Assembly: GCA_027624735.1 (NCBI GenBank) | Contig: JAQBTY010000003.1 | Span: 1 to 39,462, forward strand | DNA length: 39,462 nt | From: Pseudomonadota bacterium | GTDB taxonomy: Bacteria; Pseudomonadota; Alphaproteobacteria; MPNO01; UBA2964 | Reading direction: 5' to 3' | In this document: positions 15,842-24,089 of the stretch, piece by piece | Numbering within the stretch: position 1 is the stretch's first letter | How the letters are laid out: each line of letters starts with the position of its first letter | Translations under genes and position numbers: made by a program | The notes under the pieces: generated by a model | Told to the model about the DNA's origin: nothing | Databases searched by the model: none | What the model saw: the letters and a program-made list of their open reading frames with translations, nothing else

Positions 15842-16837
15842 TCACCCGCCGGTGAATTCGCGGATCACGTCGAGCGCGAAGCGCCTTTCCTCGGCGCTGC
15901 CGCTGACCTCGATCACCGGCTCGTCGACGCCGGCATCGATATAGGCCTGGAGCTGGTCGCGGCATTGTTTCGGCGTGCCGGCGACGGTGAATTGCGGCAC
16001 CGCGTCGGGCGGGATCAGCTGGGCAGCCTCTTCCAGTTTGCGCTGTTTCACCAGATCGATAATCGCCTCGTGATCGATCTGAACATCCACCGAGGCGATA
16101 TTTTCGGCCTGCGCGGAATTGCGGAACAGGAAGGCGATTTTGCGCCGGTTGGATTCGATGGCCGTTTTACCGTCTTCGGAACAGGCAAAATAAACAAAAC
16201 CGGCCTTGCGGAATGTCGAGGGGTCGCGGCCGGCCTTGGCGAGGCCCGCTTCCGCGAAAGCCGCACCTTTCTTGATGGAGGCCAGCGACAGCCCGCCGGA
16301 ATAGAGCACCCCATCGGCGATCCGGCCGGCCAGCCCCAGCACCTGCGGGCCGGTCGAGGCGATAAAGATCGGAATTTCCTCAGGCGGCGTGAAGGCGAGC
16401 CGCGCGCCGCGCAACTGCCAGACCAGCCCTTCCTGATCGACGGTCTCTCCCGCCCATAGCGCGCGCAGGGCTTCGACATATTCGCGGATCACCCGCACCG
16501 GTTTTTCCGGCTTTTCGATGCCGGATTCGCGCAAGTTCAGAAGATTGCCCACCGAGACACAGATCCCGACCCGCCCCGGCGCCAGTTCGGCCATGGTGGC
16601 GAACTGCATGGCGGTCGGCATGGGATGCCACAGATAAGGCATCACCGCCGTCGGGCAGACCATGGCGCGGCTGGTCTTTTGCAGAAAGGCCGTGCATGAC
16701 ACCGCCGCCTCGCGATAGCCGAGATGTTCCGCCATCCAGATAGTGCTGGCGCCGGCCGCTTCGGCTTGCGCCGCGACCTCGATGGTCTCGCCGACGGGGT
16801 CGAACCCGTCAAACCGCATGCCCAGTCTTACAGCCAT
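15842..16837 (-). CDS. LLM-class flavin/F420-dependent oxidoreductase, copy 2
   Basis: The 331-residue paralogue of copy 1 opens MAVRLGMRFDGFD and keeps TIWMAEHLGYREA, PYLWHPMPTAMQFATMAE and APGRVGICVSVGN. The last segment is the LLM strand whose backbone contacts the cofactor. AAGGGAG, overlapping the stop of the opine-dehydrogenase gene 12 bp upstream, sets the ATG at 16837. Known F420-dependent LLM enzymes include glucose-6-phosphate dehydrogenase (FGD), alcohol dehydrogenases and methylene-tetrahydromethanopterin reductase. Which reaction this one performs is unknown. Coupling to an opine dehydrogenase suggests oxidation or reduction of an amine, imine or alcohol (inference). Confidence 0.8.
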   Translation of the reverse strand: MAVRLGMRFDGFDPVGETIEVAAQAEAAGASTIWMAEHLGYREAAVSCTAFLQKTSRAMVCPTAVMPYLWHPMPTAMQFATMAELAPGRVGICVSVGNLLNLRESGIEKPEKPVRVIREYVEALRALWAGETVDQEGLVWQLRGARLAFTPPEEIPIFIASTGPQVLGLAGRIADGVLYSGGLSLASIKKGAAFAEAGLAKAGRDPSTFRKAGFVYFACSEDGKTAIESNRRKIAFLFRNSAQAENIASVDVQIDHEAIIDLVKQRKLEEAAQLIPPDAVPQFTVAGTPKQCRDQLQAYIDAGVDEPVIEVSGSAEERRFALDVIREFTGG

Positions 16838-16849
16838 CCGCCTACTCCC

Positions 16850-17974
16850 TTAATCGTCGAAACCGTTGGTGAGCAAATTCAGAAACTCGTCCCTGGTGAT
16901 ATCGCCAAAACCCATCCGGGCCAAGGTCAGTCCCTCGGCGCGAAAGTCGCGGCACATGATCACGGACGCCAGATGGATGATATGATCGATGGTCGGCGTC
17001 GGCACCCCGGCAAGGCGTCCGAGCTCCTGATAGATCAGATGGCCGTAGGGCACGTCTTCCAGCAGATAGCGGCTATCGAGGCTGGTGGGCGCCATGATCC
17101 ATTTGTCGGGCTCGCTCTGGTGAAACGCTTCGTAGGCGATGCCCGTATCGCGCGCCGCGTCGGTGGTGTAGCCCATGCGCCAGAACAGCTCGACAAACGG
17201 CATGGTTTTGGCGCCAAGCGCCTCCGCCACCGCCACCCGTTCGCGATCAACCGCATCGATCAGGCGACCGACCGACGGCGTGATGCCATCGTAATAATGC
17301 CGATAATCGCCGCCTGTCGCTTCGATACGCCCGACATTGCACAGCACCGCCGGCGGATGATGGATCGCATTGCCATAGGGGAACACGGTTTCCAGCACGT
17401 TGGAAAATTTCTGCACCGACGGGTAGACGGTCTTCACCACATCGTACATCCGTCCCGTCTCGCGGCCCGGAAACCCACCGAACACCATGAAGTCCGACAC
17501 CCGCGAGATTTTGCATTTGGTGGGCTCGATCCGGCGGCACAGATACGGCAGCGTCGCGGTTTCGCAAAAGACCGGGTTCTTGATGCCGTGCTCGCGCAGC
17601 ACATGCGGGATCATCAACAGCGTGTGACCGGGTGAGACAAACAATACCTGGTCTTCGGTCAGGTGCGGCGCCGCCGCCGACACCCATTTTTCATGCAGAT
17701 GCGCCGGGCTGACGATCATCACCAGTTCGGCGCCCGCCATGGCTGCTTCGGCATCGTCGGTAATCAGCCCGATGGGCGCAAAGCCGTCGCCAAACGGCGC
17801 CGTGTAGTTGATGCCGCCAAGTTCCTGCAGCGGCGCCAGCGCTTCCGGGTCCTGACTATAAAGCCTGATGTCAAAACCGAGCGTCCCGAGATGCGCCGCC
17901 GCCGACGTGCCGCCGCCGCCTGCGCCGAAGATGGCGATGCGCTTGACCGGTGATGTATCGGGAGAGGCAGTCAT
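16850..17974 (-). CDS. NAD(P)-dependent opine-dehydrogenase-family protein, copy 2
   Basis: The 374-residue protein has an N-terminal Rossmann domain with IAIFGAGGGGTSAAAHLG (glycines 17-22). A C-terminal domain of the octopine/nopaline dehydrogenase family (Pfam PF02317) carries the characteristic NAIHHPPAVLCNVGRIE tract, which holds the catalytic histidine region. Opine dehydrogenases reductively condense an amino acid with a 2-keto acid, or run in reverse. The ATG at 17974 begins 1 bp after the upstream stop, so translation is coupled; an upstream in-frame start would lie inside that gene. It is paralogous to copy 1 at 17976 and precedes the LLM pair. Its substrate cannot be read from the sequence. 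Confidence 0.85.
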   Translation of the reverse strand: MTASPDTSPVKRIAIFGAGGGGTSAAAHLGTLGFDIRLYSQDPEALAPLQELGGINYTAPFGDGFAPIGLITDDAEAAMAGAELVMIVSPAHLHEKWVSAAAPHLTEDQVLFVSPGHTLLMIPHVLREHGIKNPVFCETATLPYLCRRIEPTKCKISRVSDFMVFGGFPGRETGRMYDVVKTVYPSVQKFSNVLETVFPYGNAIHHPPAVLCNVGRIEATGGDYRHYYDGITPSVGRLIDAVDRERVAVAEALGAKTMPFVELFWRMGYTTDAARDTGIAYEAFHQSEPDKWIMAPTSLDSRYLLEDVPYGHLIYQELGRLAGVPTPTIDHIIHLASVIMCRDFRAEGLTLARMGFGDITRDEFLNLLTNGFDD

Positions 17975-17975
17975 G

Positions 17976-19079
17976 TCAGGCGCCCTCCGCCACGAAGCGG
18001 TCGAGATCCGCCGGGCCAAGACCGGCAAGCCCCATTTTCGCCAGCGTCAGCCCGGTTTCAGCATAGGGAATATCCATCAGCTGCGAACAGAGATGGATCA
18101 GCGCATCGATTGTAGGGGTTGCAACCCCCGCCAGATCGCCGAACGCGGCGAACGGCACCAGCCCATAACCAACGTCTTCATGCACATAACGGTGATTCAG
18201 GCTGGGCGGACTCATGATGGATTTATTAGGTTCGCTCTCGACGCAGGCGCGGGAGATATCGCCGCTGTCCAACGCTTCTTTCGTGGTCAGGCCGGCCTGA
18301 TAGAAATTTTCGAGAAAAGACGCGCTTGGCACACCCAGCGCCTTGGCCACCGCAAGCCGTTCGCGGTCCACTTCCGCCGTCACCCGACCGACCGCCGGCG
18401 TGATGCCTTCGCGGTAAAACAGAAAGTCGCCTCCGGTATCTTCTATCCAGCCCGCATTCATCAGCATACCGGGGGTGTGGAATACCGCGTTGATGTTTGT
18501 GAGCCCGGTTTCCAACACGCTGGAGCGGAGCACGATTTCGGGATAAAGCGGCTTGATGGCGGCAAAAAGCTCATCGGCATGCTTACCGGGAAAGGCGGCG
18601 AATTTGAGATTTTTCACATAGCTGAAAATATCCACCTCGGCCGGGCCGGTCTTGCGGCAGATATAGCTCAGCGTCACCCCTTCGCAGGTCTTCACGGCGT
18701 CGCGATACCCCGCCTCACGCAGGCTGTGGACGAAATGCAGTCCGCCGCCGGTATGGCCGGGATTGACGAAGACCGGCAGATCGGGAGTCAGAAAGGGCGC
18801 CAGCGCCTGGGCATAAAACCCGTGCGCGACCGAGGGCACCACCAGCATCACCAGGTCCGCGCCATGAACGGCGTCGGCCACGTCTGTGGTCATCAGATGG
18901 ACCGGTATCAGGCCGGTCTGCACGCCCTTGGCCAAAATGCCGCCCTGCGCCCGGATCGGGGCCAGGCTTTCTTCCCGCCTTGCGTGAAGCCGAACCTCCA
19001 AACCACGCCTGGTCAAATCCACCGCCGCGGCTAGCCCGCCGTGGCCCGCCCCCATGATCGCTACGCTGCGGATATCCAT
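17976..19079 (-). CDS. NAD(P)-dependent opine-dehydrogenase-family protein, copy 1
   Basis: This 367-residue protein opens the leftward operon. The Rossmann loop is VAIMGAGHGGLAAAVDL (G10-A-G-H-G-G15), and the C-terminal domain carries NINAVFHTPGMLMNAGWIE, the catalytic tract of the octopine/nopaline dehydrogenase family. It shares YREGITPAVGR and SEPNKSIMSPPSL with the equivalent YDGITPSVGR and SEPDKWIMAPTSL of copy 2, so the two arose by duplication. Its start is 127 bp from the oppositely oriented fbiC. A weak AAGGCGAC precedes the ATG. As a pair these could act on two stereoisomers or two opine-like conjugates; this is inference. Confidence 0.85.
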   Translation of the reverse strand: MDIRSVAIMGAGHGGLAAAVDLTRRGLEVRLHARREESLAPIRAQGGILAKGVQTGLIPVHLMTTDVADAVHGADLVMLVVPSVAHGFYAQALAPFLTPDLPVFVNPGHTGGGLHFVHSLREAGYRDAVKTCEGVTLSYICRKTGPAEVDIFSYVKNLKFAAFPGKHADELFAAIKPLYPEIVLRSSVLETGLTNINAVFHTPGMLMNAGWIEDTGGDFLFYREGITPAVGRVTAEVDRERLAVAKALGVPSASFLENFYQAGLTTKEALDSGDISRACVESEPNKSIMSPPSLNHRYVHEDVGYGLVPFAAFGDLAGVATPTIDALIHLCSQLMDIPYAETGLTLAKMGLAGLGPADLDRFVAEGA

Positions 19080-19142
19080 CGTCTTGATGTCGCCTTGCTG
19101 TTGTTGGCCTGATCGATCTTTTCCGGCGACCGGTTCCGCAGT

Positions 19143-19171
19143 ATTGTCGGATCAAACGTAAGACCTATCAA
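19143..19171. promoter_or_regulatory. Overlapping divergent promoter candidates for the F420 genes and the LLM/opine operon
   Basis: On the minus strand TTGATA (19166-19171, five of six -35 bases) is followed after 17 bases by GACAAT (19143-19148), facing the opine-dehydrogenase gene. On the plus strand TTGTCG (19144-19149) and TATCAA (19166-19171), 16 apart, face fbiC. The same two boxes can thus serve both directions, so polymerase could bind only one way at a time. Confidence 0.4.
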
Positions 19172-19206
19172 CCCCGAGCCCGCAACCCTTCTGGAAAAAT
19201 CGACGC

Positions 19207-21597
19207 GTGACATCTGACCTGACCGAGACGGAGCTGCGCGACATGGCTGCGCGGCAACCACTGGAAATCCTGCTGGACGACGCCGGCCGCCTGCGCGATT
19301 CCGGACATGGCAGGCTGATTTCCTATTCGCGCAAGGTTTTTATCCCCCTGACCCATCTGTGTCGGGACGTTTGCCGCTACTGCACCTTCGCCCACCCACC
19401 GCGCGAAGGAGAAGCCGCGTATCTGTCGCCGGACCAGGTGCTGGCCATCGCCCGCACCGGGGCCAAAGCGGGCTGCAAGGAGGCGCTGTTCACGCTTGGC
19501 GACAAGCCGGAGCTGCGCTATCGCGCCGCGCGGGAAGCACTGGACGGTCTTGGCTTTGAGACCACGATTTCCTATCTGGCGGACATGTGCCGGCTGGTAT
19601 TCGAGGAAACCGGCCTGCTGCCCCACGCCAATCCCGGCGTGATGAATGCGGCGGAGCTCGCCGCCCTACGGGAGGTCACCGTATCGCAGGGCATCATGCT
19701 GGAGAGTACGTCTTCGCGGCTGTGCGAACCTGGCGGGCCGCATCATGGCTCGCCCGACAAGGATCCGGCGATCCGCCTCGCCACCATCGAGGAAGCCGGC
19801 CGCCAGCGCATCCCGTTCACCACCGGCATCCTGATCGGCATCGGCGAGACACGGGAGGAACGCCTCGATGCGCTGCTCAGCCTCCGCGCGTTGCATCGCA
19901 CCTACGGTCATATCCAGGAAATCATCATCCAGAATTTCCGCGCCAAGCCAGCAACCCAGATGGAAGGAGCAGCGGAGCCGGATCTCGAGGATCTCCTGTG
20001 GACCATCGCCATCGCCCGCCTCACCTTTGGCCCCAATATGAATATCCAGGCGCCGCCCAATCTCAGCCGTAGCGATTACCCCAAACTGATCGCCGCAGGG
20101 TTGAATGACTGGGGCGGAATTTCCCCGGTTACGCCGGATCACGTCAATCCCGAAGCGCCCTGGCCAGCGATAGACTCTTTGCGCGCCAACACAGAAGCAG
20201 CCGGCAAGCAGCTGGTTGAACGGCTGGCGGTCTATCCGGAATTCGCCCAGAACAGCGAGCAGTGGCAGGATTCGACTATCGCGCCCGCTATATTGCGGGC
20301 CATCGATTCGGACGGGTTGGCGCGGACCGAGGATTGGGCGCCGGGGCTGGACCTCCCCATTCCAATGATCGCCCCACCCACCGAAAGGACCGACCCCGCG
20401 ATAACGAAACTGCTGGATCGAGCCAGCGCCGGAAGTGCGCTGAGCGAGACCGACATTGTCCAACTGTTCCATGCCCGCGGCGCTGATTTCGACGCCGTGT
20501 GCAGGTCTGCCGATGCGCTGCGCCGCTCCATCGTCGGCGACCGCATCACCTATGCGGTCAACCGCAACATCAACTACACCAATATCTGCACCTATGGCTG
20601 CCGCTTCTGCGCTTTTTCGAAAGGCCCGCGACGGGAATCGCTGGGTGGCGTGCCCTATCTGCTCGATCTGCCGGAAATCGCCCGCCGCGCGGCCGAGGCG
20701 TGGGACCGCGGCGGCACAGAAGTCTGCATGCAGGGCGGCATCCATCCGAGCTTCACCGGCGACACCTACGTGGCGATCTGCGAGGCGGTCAAACAAGCCG
20801 CGCCCGACATCCATATTCACGCCTTTTCACCGCTCGAAGTCTCGCAGGGCGCGGCGACGCTGGGTATATCGGTCCCCGCCTTCCTCGACAGGCTGCGCGC
20901 CGCGGGGCTAGGCTCGCTGCCCGGTACCGCGGCGGAAATCCTGGACGACGATGTCCGGGCGGTGCTGTGCCCCGACAAGCTTTCGACAGCGGAGTGGCTA
21001 TCGGTAATCGAAAGCGCCCATGAGGCAGGATTCAAAACCACCGCCACCATCATGTTCGGCCATATGGACTCACCGGCCTCCTGGGCGCGGCATCTGATCG
21101 CCATCCGGGATCTGCAGAAACGAACCGGCGGCTTCACCGAATTCGTACCCCTGCCGTTTGTCCATATGGAAGCGCCGCTTTACCGCAAGGGCCAGGCCCG
21201 GCGCGGACCGACCTTCCGCGAGACCGTGCTGATGCATGCGGTGGCGCGGCTGGCGCTTCATCCGCACATAACCAATATCCAGACTTCGTGGGTCAAGCTC
21301 GGCGCCGCCGGCGCAAAAGCCTGTCTCGAAGCGGGCGCCAATGATCTCGGCGGGTCACTGATGAATGAGAGCATCACCCGGGCGGCGGGGACAGAACACG
21401 GTCAGGAATTTGCACCGACTGCCATGGAACAGGCAATCCGGGATCTCGGCCGCGAGCCATGGCACAGAACGACACTCTATGGCGATGCTTCGGCGGAGCG
21501 GCGGCTGGCGGCAAGAAACGCACCGCCGCTGGTCGATCTGCTCATCACGAGGGTTCCGGCAAAGACGGGGATGCGCACAGCCCCGGCCGTGGCTTAG
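19207..21597 (+). CDS. fbiC: 7,8-didemethyl-8-hydroxy-5-deazariboflavin (Fo) synthase, CofG-CofH fusion
   Basis: The 796-residue protein joins two radical-SAM halves. The N-terminal CofG-like half has C52xxxC56xxC59 (CRDVCRYCTF) and the C-terminal CofH-like half has C461xxxC465xxC468 (CTYGCRFCAF), each binding a 4Fe-4S cluster. Together they couple tyrosine with a ribityl-uracil intermediate of riboflavin synthesis to make Fo, the deazaflavin chromophore of F420. The fused form is called FbiC in bacteria; archaea normally have separate CofG and CofH. The start is a GTG at 19207 with a weak upstream purine run. It leads the F420 operon, 22 bp before the reductase gene. Both cluster motifs and the full length are intact. 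Confidence 0.95.
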   Translation: MTSDLTETELRDMAARQPLEILLDDAGRLRDSGHGRLISYSRKVFIPLTHLCRDVCRYCTFAHPPREGEAAYLSPDQVLAIARTGAKAGCKEALFTLGDKPELRYRAAREALDGLGFETTISYLADMCRLVFEETGLLPHANPGVMNAAELAALREVTVSQGIMLESTSSRLCEPGGPHHGSPDKDPAIRLATIEEAGRQRIPFTTGILIGIGETREERLDALLSLRALHRTYGHIQEIIIQNFRAKPATQMEGAAEPDLEDLLWTIAIARLTFGPNMNIQAPPNLSRSDYPKLIAAGLNDWGGISPVTPDHVNPEAPWPAIDSLRANTEAAGKQLVERLAVYPEFAQNSEQWQDSTIAPAILRAIDSDGLARTEDWAPGLDLPIPMIAPPTERTDPAITKLLDRASAGSALSETDIVQLFHARGADFDAVCRSADALRRSIVGDRITYAVNRNINYTNICTYGCRFCAFSKGPRRESLGGVPYLLDLPEIARRAAEAWDRGGTEVCMQGGIHPSFTGDTYVAICEAVKQAAPDIHIHAFSPLEVSQGAATLGISVPAFLDRLRAAGLGSLPGTAAEILDDDVRAVLCPDKLSTAEWLSVIESAHEAGFKTTATIMFGHMDSPASWARHLIAIRDLQKRTGGFTEFVPLPFVHMEAPLYRKGQARRGPTFRETVLMHAVARLALHPHITNIQTSWVKLGAAGAKACLEAGANDLGGSLMNESITRAAGTEHGQEFAPTAMEQAIRDLGREPWHRTTLYGDASAERRLAARNAPPLVDLLITRVPAKTGMRTAPAVA

Positions 21598-21619
21598 TGT
21601 CTAAACAAGGATCAAGGGA

Positions 21620-22327
21620 ATGACGGAGACACTACCGGCAATCGCCGTGCTGGGGGGAACGGGCAGTGAAGGATGGGGGCTGGCGCTGCGCTGGGCCGAC
21701 GCCGGATATTCCGTGATCATCGGATCGCGCTCGGCTGAGCGCGCACAGGAAGCCGCCGCCGCCATCGATGTTGAGCTGACCGGCCGGCCGGTGCGCGCAG
21801 GGGTCGACCGCCTCTCCGCGCGCGGCATGGCTAATACCGAAGCGGCCAAGGCGTGCCAAGTCGCTGTTCTCACCGTCCCCTTCGACGCCCAGAAATCCAC
21901 GGTGGAGGAAGTCCGGGGCGCGCTTAAGGGAAAGATCCTGGTCGATGTCACGGTGCCCTTGGTCCCGCCCAAAGTGCTGCGGGTTCAACTGCCCAACGGC
22001 GGCTCCGCCGTTGCCGCCATACAGGATATGCTGGGAGAGGAGATCCGCGTGGTGTCCGCGTTCCAAAATATCGCCGCGGCGCATCTGAAGGACCTCGATC
22101 ATGGCATCGATTGCGACGTGCTGGTTTGCGGCGACAACAAAGCGGCACGCGAGGAGATTATCAAGCTTGCCACGGATGCCGGCATGCGCGCCTGGCACGG
22201 CGGGCCCATCGCGAACTCAGCGGTGGCCGAGGCGCTGACATCGGTCTTGCTGTTCATCAATCGCAATTACGGTATCGACGGGTCCGGTTTCAAGATAACC
22301 GGCACGCCCAGCAAGGATAAGGCGTGA
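21620..22327 (+). CDS. npdG: NADPH-dependent F420 reductase
   Basis: The 235-residue protein matches the Fno/NpdG family: IAVLGGTGSEGWGLALRWADAG at the nucleotide loop (about residues 8-29) and IIGSRSAERA, whose Ser-Arg favours NADPH. Later landmarks are VPFDAQKS, VDVTVPL and AFQNIAAAHL. It moves hydride between NADPH and F420 and so charges the coenzyme for the LLM enzymes. CAAGGATCAAGGGA lies before the ATG. Its stop overlaps the next start (GTGA), indicating coupled translation with cofE. Placing this gene inside the biosynthetic operon, rather than elsewhere, ties supply of F420 to its reduction. Confidence 0.92.
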   Translation: MTETLPAIAVLGGTGSEGWGLALRWADAGYSVIIGSRSAERAQEAAAAIDVELTGRPVRAGVDRLSARGMANTEAAKACQVAVLTVPFDAQKSTVEEVRGALKGKILVDVTVPLVPPKVLRVQLPNGGSAVAAIQDMLGEEIRVVSAFQNIAAAHLKDLDHGIDCDVLVCGDNKAAREEIIKLATDAGMRAWHGGPIANSAVAEALTSVLLFINRNYGIDGSGFKITGTPSKDKA

Positions 22328-23142
22328 CGCCCGAGATGGATACTGCACACCCTCACTCTGACGTGAATGTACCTGCCAGACTGTCCGTCACGGCGCTTGG
22401 CGGCATCCCGCTTATTAAACCTGGAGACGATCTTGTTCAGATCATCCTGGATGCGCTGGACGGGATGGGCGACCGGTTGGAAGATGGTGACATTCTGGTC
22501 CTGGCGCAAAAAATCGTCTCCAAATCCGAAGGCCGCATCGTCGATCTGGAAAGCGTGACGCCGTCCGCCAGGGCCTTAGAGGTTGCCGAACAGGTGGACA
22601 AGGACCCCCGTCTGGTCGAACTGATCCTGTCGGAGGCAACGGAGATCGTGCGCCACCGCAAGGGTGTGCTGGTGGTCGCCCATCGTTGTGGGGTCGTGCT
22701 GGCAAACGCCGGCATCGACCGGTCCAACGTGGATCAGGCGGTCGGGGGAACGGATACCAACGTCCTGCTGCTGCCGGAAGATTCCGACGCCTCCTGTGCG
22801 AGGCTGCGGCAGGATTTCCAGAACCGCGCCGGCGTGACGATCGGGATCATCATAAACGACAGCCTGGGACGGGCATGGCGCAACGGCACGGTGGGCGCCG
22901 CCATCGGCGCTGCCGGGATCGAGGCGCTGCTAGATCTCAATGGCGAACCCGATCTGTTCGACCGGCCGCTGCAAAGCACTCAGGTGGGGCTGGCCGACGA
23001 GTTGGCGGCAACCGCATCGTTGGTTATGGGGCAGGCGGGCGAAGGCCGTCCGGTAGTACTGATCCGGGGCCTTGAACGCGGACATGGCCAGGGTCGCGCC
23101 GCCGATCTGGTCCGGCCACGGGATCAGGACTTGTTCCGGTGA
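22324..23142 (+). CDS. cofE: F420-0:gamma-glutamyl ligase
   Basis: The 272-residue enzyme adds gamma-linked glutamates to F420-0 using GTP. Family signatures are LAQKIVSKSEGR, VAHRCGVVLANAGID, INDSLGRAWRNGTVGAAIG and a C-terminal KGLER-like motif (IRGLERG). It starts at GTG 22324 overlapping the npdG stop, with AAGGATAAGG directly upstream. The protein ends where CofE ends. The C-terminal nitroreductase-like domain found in actinobacterial FbiB is missing, which bears on whether the pathway begins with phosphoenolpyruvate. Its own stop overlaps the GTG of cofD. Glutamate chain length cannot be predicted. Confidence 0.93.
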   Translation: MTPEMDTAHPHSDVNVPARLSVTALGGIPLIKPGDDLVQIILDALDGMGDRLEDGDILVLAQKIVSKSEGRIVDLESVTPSARALEVAEQVDKDPRLVELILSEATEIVRHRKGVLVVAHRCGVVLANAGIDRSNVDQAVGGTDTNVLLLPEDSDASCARLRQDFQNRAGVTIGIIINDSLGRAWRNGTVGAAIGAAGIEALLDLNGEPDLFDRPLQSTQVGLADELAATASLVMGQAGEGRPVVLIRGLERGHGQGRAADLVRPRDQDLFR

Positions 23143-24089
23143 TCCTCGCGCTGGCGGGCGGTGTGGGCGGCGCCAAGCTGGCCCACGGGCTGGTCCGAAT
23201 TCTTTCCCCGGACGGGTTGGTGATCGCCGTCAATACAGGAGACGATTTCGAGCATCTGGGGCTGCATATCTCGCCCGATCTCGATTCGGTCATGTACAAG
23301 CTTGCCGGTCTCAACGACACCGAACGCGGCTGGGGTCTCGCGGACGAGAGCTGGCATTTCATGGAAGCGCTGGCGCGGCTGGAGGGGGAAACCTGGTTCA
23401 ATCTGGGCGACAGGGATCTCGCCACCCATGTGGAACGGACGCGCAGGCTTGCAGCGGGCGAAACACTGTCCCATATCACAGCGGCTCTGTGCGGCGCGCT
23501 CGGCATAGAACACAGAATCGTTCCCATGACCGATTCCGCCGTCCACACCATGGTCACGACAGAGGCCGGCACCATACCCTTTCAGGATTATTTCGTGCGC
23601 CTTCGTTGTGAGCCTGTTGTAACCGGGTTTAGTTTCGCTGGCGCGGAAAGCGCCCGCCCTACTCCGGCCTTTACGGCGGCGCTGAAATCGGCAGATCTTT
23701 CTGCCATCGTGATTTGCCCCTCCAACCCCTATGTCAGCATCGACCCGATCCTGAGCCTGGCTGACGTAGCCGCTGCCCTTGAAGGGCGCCGTGTTCCCTT
23801 GGTCGCCGTATCACCGATCATCGGCGGCGGCGCCATAAAGGGCCCAGCGGCAAAAATGATGGCCGAGCTTGGCCTGCAACCGTCGGCGGCTTCTATCGCC
23901 TCACACTACGGTAGGCGACTAGACGGCCTGGTTATCGATCAGACCGATGGAGCGCTCGCGCCCAAGATCGAAGCCATGGGAATTCCGACACATGTCGCGC
24001 AAACCATTATGAAAAGCGCCGATGACGAGCGAACGCTCGCACAAGAAGTCTTGACCTTCGCCGCCTCGTTAAACGTCAGATCAAAATGA
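23139..24089 (+). CDS. cofD: 2-phospho-L-lactate transferase (F420-0 synthase)
   Basis: The 316-residue protein carries the CofD/FbiA signatures: LAGGVGGAKLAHGL at residues 4-17, VNTGDDFEHLGLHISPDLDSVMYKLAG at about 30-57, RCEPVVTGFSF, PSNPYVSIDPIL and VSPIIGGGAIKGPA. It transfers a phospholactyl-type group from the GDP-activated donor to Fo. It starts at a GTG (23139) overlapping the cofE stop, and ends in an ATGA overlap with cofC. The segment FEHLGL differs from the WIHGL tract common in actinobacterial FbiA. The exact donor (lactyl, enolpyruvyl or glyceryl) depends on CofC and is unknown. Confidence 0.93.
   Translation: MILALAGGVGGAKLAHGLVRILSPDGLVIAVNTGDDFEHLGLHISPDLDSVMYKLAGLNDTERGWGLADESWHFMEALARLEGETWFNLGDRDLATHVERTRRLAAGETLSHITAALCGALGIEHRIVPMTDSAVHTMVTTEAGTIPFQDYFVRLRCEPVVTGFSFAGAESARPTPAFTAALKSADLSAIVICPSNPYVSIDPILSLADVAAALEGRRVPLVAVSPIIGGGAIKGPAAKMMAELGLQPSAASIASHYGRRLDGLVIDQTDGALAPKIEAMGIPTHVAQTIMKSADDERTLAQEVLTFAASLNVRSK

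Noticed and set aside
17868-19034. Rightward 388-codon frame opposite the opine-dehydrogenase gene
   Set aside because: The opposite strand has a Rossmann loop and family motifs; this frame has none.
19666-20820. Leftward 384-codon frame inside fbiC
   Set aside because: FbiC has both radical-SAM motifs and full length, so the antisense frame is incidental.
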